A program made the translations under genes and the position numbers. Below are positions 5,382 through 9,707 of a stretch of 9,707 nucleotides of DNA, in pieces. The notes under the pieces are model-generated. The model did not search any database and was not told the DNA's origin. It worked only from the letters and a program-made list of their open reading frames with translations. The stretch comes from Bryobacterales bacterium (GTDB lineage: Bacteria > Cyanobacteriota > Vampirovibrionia > Obscuribacterales > Obscuribacteraceae), in the NCBI GenBank assembly GCA_903970295.1, contig CAJCHQ010001011.1, positions 1 to 9,707 on the forward strand, written 5' to 3'. Positions within the stretch are counted from its first letter, which is position 1. The number at the start of each line of letters is the position of its first letter.

Positions 5382-6311
5382 ATGTCGATCGTATTGTATG
5401 CCAACATTGCATCTGTACCGAGAGTCAGAGACTTAGTGGATAAGCTTGGTATATGCCTGACCGATAATGGCACTCCCCGTTTGGTATCACCACAGTGGCA
5501 CGATGAGGATCAATTATTCGATGATAATCATCGATTTAATTTTTATGTGCCGAAGGAAAGTACCAGAGGCATAGAAGTTTGGCGCCATGGCAGAGCCCTC
5601 TGCGTCTGTCTGATGCCCTTTTCATCGGATATCGAAGTCGATATCGGTCTGCGCTTTCTGGAAGCCTGTCAGCATTTTGGTGCACCCCTGGTGTTTCGCG
5701 GCATAGATGATTCGGCTATCAGGTACGAAAGTTTGAGAAAGAACTTCTCGCCTGAATTCAATCAAGTGATCAGCCGGTCTTCGCTGAGGACATTGCTCTA
5801 TTCGGTCAAGGGCAAAGATGATGCCGCGGCCAAATTATCCGGACCGATCACAGATTTCTACTTTGGCACCTACCTTGCTGATGTTTTGAGTGCAGTATCG
5901 GATGAAGGCAAGCGCCTCTCGATCTTGCTCGAAATGATCAAGACTTTGCAGTTTTGGGCGGTGCGTAGTGACTTCAGAGGACACATATTGCCGGATTTCA
6001 AATTTCATTGGAATGGCATTCGCATCGCGGTGATCAGACCGGACGTTCCTTATGTAGTACCGAAAGTAACCGAACTGCAATTTCGGAAGGATGATGGTGT
6101 GCGCAGATTGCCGAGAAAGGAATTTATCGAGCGGTTTTCAAAAGACCTGTCCCCCGATCAATTTCAACTGCTCGATGAGTATCAATTCAAGTTATGCGTC
6201 AGCGCTGAAGCGATGGATCGGATGTTTGAAGTCTTTCCTGCCCAGCAGAACAACCGTTCTTCTTTTATCTCCGGCGGCCGCAGTTCGCAACCCGTGGTTG
6301 GCAGATTCTGA
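5382..6311 (+). CDS. Conserved-looking cytosolic protein of unknown function
   Basis: I do not recognise this 309-residue protein. It has no signal peptide and no membrane helix. It begins M-S-I-V-L-Y-A-N-I-A with alternating strands and helices to about residue 115 (notably F-N-F-Y-V-P near 53-57, A-L-C-V-C-L-M-P-F near 72-80, and the acidic stretch D-I-E-V-D-I-G-L near 83-90). A charged helical middle follows (about 120-200), then a segment W-N-G-I-R-I-A-V-I-R-P (210-220). The C-terminus from about 287 is Ser/Gly/Asn-rich and probably disordered. The start is fixed by AGGAG five bases upstream. About 250 bases separate it from the upstream gene, and a hairpin lies in its leader, so it is probably transcribed alone. 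It converges with the acetyltransferase gene. A pattern of strands, helices and an acidic run would suit many folds; I assign no function. Confidence 0.72.
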   Translation: MSIVLYANIASVPRVRDLVDKLGICLTDNGTPRLVSPQWHDEDQLFDDNHRFNFYVPKESTRGIEVWRHGRALCVCLMPFSSDIEVDIGLRFLEACQHFGAPLVFRGIDDSAIRYESLRKNFSPEFNQVISRSSLRTLLYSVKGKDDAAAKLSGPITDFYFGTYLADVLSAVSDEGKRLSILLEMIKTLQFWAVRSDFRGHILPDFKFHWNGIRIAVIRPDVPYVVPKVTELQFRKDDGVRRLPRKEFIERFSKDLSPDQFQLLDEYQFKLCVSAEAMDRMFEVFPAQQNNRSSFISGGRSSQPVVGRF

Positions 6312-6385
6312 GTTTATTTTGAATTCCGGTATATTTCTTCGCCGAAGGATCCAAAAACGCGTCTGAGAGCAACACAGGTGCGAGC

Positions 6386-6416
6386 CCCGAAAGCCTGTCT
6401 TAGTGGAGTTTTCGGG
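6386..6416. terminator. Weak stem-loop between convergent genes
   Basis: CCCGAAA (6386-6392) pairs with TTTCGGG (6410-6416) across a 17-base loop. It lies in the 172-base gap between the ends of two convergent genes, where termination is expected for both strands. There is no T run after the stem on either strand, so an intrinsic terminator is only tentative. Confidence 0.25.
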
Positions 6417-6483
6417 ACGCAGTGATCGGAAATGAAACATAATATACATTATCGGAAACACAGGCGGTGCTCAAATGGATTGC

Positions 6484-6990
6484 TTACAGACGCTTGCGCA
6501 TTTTAATACAGTCCATTTTCTCGCCAGAACGCAGTTCATGAAAAGCGCGGCCTTCACTCTGATAGCCATGAGCAAGATAGAAAGGTTCGGCATTCAGGGA
6601 TGAGTCAAGCCACAATTCAGTTGAACCGTTGGCTCTGGCAACATCTTCCAGTTTCGCAAGGATGGCCGAACCGACACCAAGTCGTGCGGCTGAAGGCGCC
6701 ACGTAAACGGCGCGCAATTCATTAGCTTTGGGCACCACCTCGCCCAGTCCGACAATGACACCGTTTATTTCACCCAGCAGTTTAAAGGCTCCGTCCGGAT
6801 TCTCATCTATATTTTTTTCGAGAGCGGCAATGCGCTCGTCAAATTTAGAGTTGGACCATGAGTCCAAAATGCTCTTTTCATAACTGGCCGCGCCCATGGC
6901 GTGCACCGCCTGGAAGTGCAAGTGCACAAAAGCACTGGCGTCTTCAACTTGAGCAGCTCGGATCGAGATTTGCAGATCAGGTGGACTCAT
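6484..6990 (-). CDS. GNAT-family N-acetyltransferase
   Basis: This 168-residue protein would transfer an acetyl group from acetyl-CoA to an amine of an unknown small molecule or protein in the cytosol. It opens with I-S-I-R-A-A-Q-V-E-D-A (8-18), the usual first strand and helix. The CoA-binding motif A is at 92-117: L-R-A-V-Y-V-A-P followed by R-L-G-V-G-S (103-108), matching the family's R/Q-x-x-G-x-G/A loop that holds the pyrophosphate. Motif B follows at 134-147 (A-E-P-F-Y-L-A-H-G-Y), with Tyr138 at the position of the frequent general acid. Length is normal for a single GNAT domain and nothing is missing. The ATG at 6990 has AAGGA eight bases upstream. It lies on the same strand as, and 180 bases downstream of, the 593-residue protein gene, but its leader has its own repeat elements, shared with the J-domain-like gene. 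The substrate cannot be predicted. Confidence 0.9.
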   Translation of the reverse strand: MSPPDLQISIRAAQVEDASAFVHLHFQAVHAMGAASYEKSILDSWSNSKFDERIAALEKNIDENPDGAFKLLGEINGVIVGLGEVVPKANELRAVYVAPSAARLGVGSAILAKLEDVARANGSTELWLDSSLNAEPFYLAHGYQSEGRAFHELRSGEKMDCIKMRKRL

Positions 6991-6998
6991 AGACTTAG

Positions 6999-7003
6999 TC
7001 CTT
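6999..7003 (-). promoter_or_regulatory. Ribosome site AAGGA of the acetyltransferase gene
   Basis: On the minus strand AAGGA lies eight bases before the ATG at 6990, supporting that start. Confidence 0.6.
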
Positions 7004-7033
7004 GTGTGTGACTCAATTGCGCAGATTTCGATA

Positions 7034-7071
7034 GTCGTATTGTCGACTAATCGAATAGTGAACTAGTGAAC
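7034..7071 (-). repeat. Copy 2 of the shared leader module (16-mer, 11-mer, 8-bp tandem repeat)
   Basis: Read on the minus strand, two copies of the 8-bp unit GTTCACTA (7056-7071) run into GTTCACTATTC (7053-7063) and, three bases later, TAGTCGACAATACGAC (7034-7049). The 11-mer and 16-mer are identical to 4384-4394 and 4446-4461, in the same order and orientation relative to the downstream gene. There the two are 51 bases apart, because of the longer tandem array and the -10 region. Confidence 0.8.
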
Positions 7072-7076
7072 TGTTT

Positions 7077-7092
7077 GAATCGTGGACGATTC
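7077..7092. repeat. Short perfect hairpin GAATCG/CGATTC
   Basis: GAATCG (7077-7082) and CGATTC (7087-7092) form a 6-bp stem with a TGGA loop just upstream of the shared leader module of the acetyltransferase gene. There is no T run, so it is not an obvious terminator of the upstream gene. Confidence 0.35.
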
Positions 7093-7170
7093 TAGTTAAC
7101 AACAATTGCACAATAGAAATGATGTAATTTTCGACAAGCAAATTGTGGATTTTTGACATAATGTACAATT

Positions 7171-8952
7171 TCATTCCTGAAATATCTTCTCAAACTGCGC
7201 CTGTCCTGGTTTGTTCGGGTCGCGATTGAGGCCGTGCATGATTCTATCTATCTGCATCAAGAGCTCCCCAGCCGACCGGCCATTGGTGATGCCATTTGCG
7301 TAGTAGCCTTTTCGCGTGAAGAAGTTGGTTGTTGGATAGGTATCGTTGGCCGGCTGAAGCATTGCAGAAGCGGCACCTGGTCCAGCCAAATTGACTAATT
7401 CCACAGCGGCCGGTATCAAGCTTTCTACCGTGATGCCCCCTCGATAAGAATTGGTCAGCTTGTCCAACAACAGTGACGCATCCGGTGACAGAGGTCCAGT
7501 CTGTTCGCCCACGCGTTTCAAGGTCAGTATCCCAAGATTGAGCAGAGCATACTCTCCGTTGGTGAGATTCTGACGGTCCACTGATTCGTCCGGTCCGGCC
7601 TTTAATCCCAGAATCTTTGCCCGAAGACTGGACAAATCCTGATCCGTAATCGGTATTGTGCTCGAAGCCGATATGTCCGCGGGATGCAACAAAGCAAAGA
7701 GCTCGCCAATTGCTTTCGCTTTTTTGTCGTCAGGAAGCGCATCATAGGCTGCTGCACGGGCTGTTGTCTTGGTCACTTCTTGGGCCAGCAATTGGGCGAA
7801 GTTATGATCGTGAGCAAAACTCAAAAGTCCTGAAAGTTCTTGTGCTTGCATAATCGGTCCGATGTCTTCGTCAAGATTGAGCGCGTGAATCGCATTCGAC
7901 ATTTCGGAAGCAGGCAGCCCTAGGGATGTATTGGCTTTCGAGCCGGCAAACGTATGATAAAGAAGATCGGTGGCATTTCCGTCCGCGGTAAGGTAATCAC
8001 TCGCGTGCTTGCCCCCTAGTCTATGTCCCAAGGACCTGAGTTCCTTATCCATAGCAGCTTTCAGATGTTGGACCAGATCCGCTTTTGCCAGCAACAAGTC
8101 ATGTCGTTTGGGATCATTGAGCGCATCGAACTTGAGGCTGGCGACGATGTCGTCGCCGTGCGTATCAAGATTGAGCATTGTCGTTGCCCGCAATAATTGG
8201 TTGTAGCCAACACCGGTCGACTTGGGGTGATAGTTGTCGCGCAGATCAGCTATTTTCGTTTGTCCAGGAGCATCATCCGCGACCAGCGCCGATGGCATGC
8301 CGGACAAGGTGTCATGGGTACCCCAGCCGCCGTCTTCGAATGAATAAATACCCTGGACGATGGTTTGCACTTCTTTCTTGTCGAAGCCATTTTGCTGACC
8401 CAGTCTCACAGCTTCTTCGGTATATCTTCGTTTGAATTCAGTCTCATCGACAGGACCCAAATCGAAAAACGGTTGTTTGTTATCACCAAATGCCAGTCGC
8501 GAAAGCTGTTTTGATGCGGTCTTCATGTCATGAAGTGTGGGCAGCGTGCCTTGCGCATTTTCTAGATCGATATCCGGTGGTGGTGACGCCGTGGGCGCCT
8601 CTGGCCGCACGAACACCGGAGGAAACTCGGCGAGCAAATGGTGTGTATGTTTGGCTTCGTCCACTCTTTGCCAATATTGATCTGAGCTTCGCTTATATGC
8701 TGAATAAGAAGTGAATCGAGGTGGTGCCGGGTCTGTTCTTACTTGTTTGGCAGTCTGATCCTTGCCCGCGGAAGTGCCATGGCTGGCATGTTTCAGGTGA
8801 GTTGCGCGGCTGCCGTGAGTGCTTTGGCTTACCGATTTTCTGGACAAAAGGTCGCCGCCCAATGTGCTGGACTGAGTATCCGCCATGGCTATGGTGGCAT
8901 CGCCCTTGGTTGCGGATGTTGAATCGCTAATCGCCAGGTTGTCTCCAGTCAT
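7171..8952 (-). CDS. Large orphan protein with possible lysozyme-like signature
   Basis: I do not recognise this 593-residue protein with certainty. Residues 1-75 are rich in Ser, Thr, Ala, Gly and His and look disordered; 76-135 are proline-rich. There is no conventional signal peptide or membrane helix. The folded part begins near 140. Residues 203-220 read Y-S-F-E-D-G-G-W-G-T-H-D-T-L-S-G-M-P, and 245-254 read S-T-G-V-G-Y-N-Q-L-L. An acidic residue in E-x-G-G-x-G-T followed some 40 residues later by S-x-G-x-G-Y-x-Q recalls the catalytic Glu and G-x-x-Q motif of lytic transglycosylases and related lysozyme-fold domains. I infer, weakly, a peptidoglycan-related role with Glu206 as candidate catalytic residue. 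The rest (260-593) is mostly helical. The ATG at 8952 has no good ribosome site; a later ATG (residue 23) is possible. It is divergent from the small gene at 9170, with about 217 bases between them. Confidence 0.75.
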   Translation of the reverse strand: MTGDNLAISDSTSATKGDATIAMADTQSSTLGGDLLSRKSVSQSTHGSRATHLKHASHGTSAGKDQTAKQVRTDPAPPRFTSYSAYKRSSDQYWQRVDEAKHTHHLLAEFPPVFVRPEAPTASPPPDIDLENAQGTLPTLHDMKTASKQLSRLAFGDNKQPFFDLGPVDETEFKRRYTEEAVRLGQQNGFDKKEVQTIVQGIYSFEDGGWGTHDTLSGMPSALVADDAPGQTKIADLRDNYHPKSTGVGYNQLLRATTMLNLDTHGDDIVASLKFDALNDPKRHDLLLAKADLVQHLKAAMDKELRSLGHRLGGKHASDYLTADGNATDLLYHTFAGSKANTSLGLPASEMSNAIHALNLDEDIGPIMQAQELSGLLSFAHDHNFAQLLAQEVTKTTARAAAYDALPDDKKAKAIGELFALLHPADISASSTIPITDQDLSSLRAKILGLKAGPDESVDRQNLTNGEYALLNLGILTLKRVGEQTGPLSPDASLLLDKLTNSYRGGITVESLIPAAVELVNLAGPGAASAMLQPANDTYPTTNFFTRKGYYANGITNGRSAGELLMQIDRIMHGLNRDPNKPGQAQFEKIFQE

Positions 8953-9118
8953 TCAACGGTCTCGACGTAAAGTGAATCGGCACATTTAAAAAGAGTTGCC
9001 GCGTCTTGAGCGGTAGGGCAAAGTAAGCTCCCCAACAATAAATTGGTTAGGCCACAAAGTCAGCGGGGAAATTACGCGGCTTAGAATTCCCGAGAGAAGT
9101 AGCAGCGTACTTCCACCA

Positions 9119-9147
9119 TTGTGAGCATTAAAAATCGGCACTAAAAT
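9119..9147 (+). promoter_or_regulatory. Sigma-70-type promoter of the 178-residue protein gene
   Basis: TTGTGA (9119-9124) and TAAAAT (9142-9147) are separated by exactly 17 bases. The predicted start, near 9154, gives a leader of about 16 bases to the ATG at 9170 that still includes GGGA. This is the best two-box promoter seen in the window. Confidence 0.5.
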
Positions 9148-9169
9148 ACTGCTTTCATTGGGAATGATT

Positions 9170-9706
9170 ATGGCCAATTCAGGCGCAGAGAAAGATCCAG
9201 GACGTTGTGACACTAAGGATCGAGGTGTCACGCCCGAGCGTCTCGTCGTTTTGCAAAACGAGGCGCATGCATTCAATCAAATGCTTCGCGCTCATGAGCC
9301 GGGACCGCGCACTGTCGCTCGCAAAGAAGAAATCGCAAAAGCAGACAAAGATTTCTATGCTTTTTTGCCTGGCGACCACAGTCAAAGTGTTGGCTCGTTC
9401 GACGCCAGTAAAGCCTTCTACGAACAGCTGACGCAATTACCGATAGGGGAACGCAAGAAGTTGCTCGAGTTGACTGGAAAAGAAAATGAGGAGATGCATG
9501 CAGCCGATCCGAAGATGCCCTTAATGGTTGTGGATATGTATCCGGATGCTTTTATAAAATCACTCGATTTCCAAATGCGCGGCGAATACTACACTTTTCA
9601 ATACCTGGGCATGTGCGCCGAACTAAAAGAGGAGACGCCGAATCAGTATCCAGAAGCGAGGCGGGGTTGGGGTTTCACACTGCCCACCTTTAACTTTAGA
9701 AGATAA
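9170..9706 (+). CDS. Small hydrophilic protein of unknown function
   Basis: I do not recognise this 178-residue protein, which is complete: the stop is at 9704-9706. Three in-frame starts lie close together (TTG 9158, ATG 9164, ATG 9170). The last has GGA six bases upstream and is chosen; the others lack room for a ribosome site after the predicted transcription start. The protein is charged and without signal peptide or membrane helix. Helical segments lie at about 20-40 (L-V-V-L-Q-N-E-A-H-A-F) and 78-100 (K-A-F-Y-E-Q-L-T-Q-L). Then comes a Met-rich stretch (M-H-A-A-D-P-K-M-P-L-M) and an aromatic segment (E-Y-Y-T-F-Q-Y-L-G-M). The basic tail ends R-R-G-W-G-F-T-L-P-T-F-N-F-R-R. It is transcribed away from the 593-residue gene. 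Both being orphans in a divergent pair hints at shared regulation, but nothing in the sequence proves a functional link. Confidence 0.65.
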   Translation: MANSGAEKDPGRCDTKDRGVTPERLVVLQNEAHAFNQMLRAHEPGPRTVARKEEIAKADKDFYAFLPGDHSQSVGSFDASKAFYEQLTQLPIGERKKLLELTGKENEEMHAADPKMPLMVVDMYPDAFIKSLDFQMRGEYYTFQYLGMCAELKEETPNQYPEARRGWGFTLPTFNFRR

Positions 9707-9707
9707 T

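Noticed and set aside
7153..7158. TTGACA as a plus-strand promoter box
   Set aside because: No -10 box follows at the right distance and no plus-strand gene lies downstream; it points into the end of a minus-strand gene.
7140..7171. AAATTGT/ACAATTT stem after the 593-residue gene as a terminator
   Set aside because: The stem is all but one pair A-T, with an 18-base loop and no following T run.
8986..9276. 96-residue minus-strand frame in the divergent spacer
   Set aside because: It overlaps the start of the 178-residue gene and its promoter, and its protein shows no recognisable pattern.

Overview
This is a chromosomal window of mid GC content from a bacterium. It carries nine protein genes on both strands and one tRNA gene. 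Two secreted lipoprotein-type solute-binding proteins, several orphan proteins without a recognisable family, and a degenerate J-domain protein with T2SS/pilus-ATPase-type N-terminal repeats suggest a little-studied lineage. The style of the large Ser/Thr-rich 593-residue protein reminds me of non-photosynthetic cyanobacterial relatives (Vampirovibrionia/Melainabacteria, Obscuribacterales). That placement is from memory and weak; no ribosomal or other reliable marker is present.

Positions 1-2740 hold part of an ABC importer of the nitrate/sulfonate/taurine type. It consists of the C-terminal two thirds of an inner-membrane permease, a substrate-binding protein translationally linked to it, and a second, paralogous binding protein in the opposite orientation, tail to tail, with only 17 bases between the stops. 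The ATPase is not in the window and probably lies upstream of position 1.

Positions 2843-4120 (minus strand) hold a class II tRNA-Leu with anticodon UAA, without an intron and without an encoded CCA end. It has its own extended -10 promoter and sits downstream of an unrecognised six-helix membrane protein.

Positions 4121-7160 hold a 374-base intergenic stretch rich in small repeats, a J-domain-like/MshEN-like protein, an orphan cytosolic 309-residue protein, and a GNAT acetyltransferase on the minus strand. The leaders of the J-domain-like gene and the acetyltransferase gene share, in the same orientation, an identical 16-mer, an identical 11-mer and a related 8-bp tandem repeat. This is the most unusual signal in the window.

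Positions 7171-9706 hold two divergent orphan genes: a 593-residue protein with a possible lysozyme-like signature, and a 178-residue protein with a good sigma-70-type promoter. No CRISPR array, insertion sequence, rRNA or complete defence or biosynthetic system was found.
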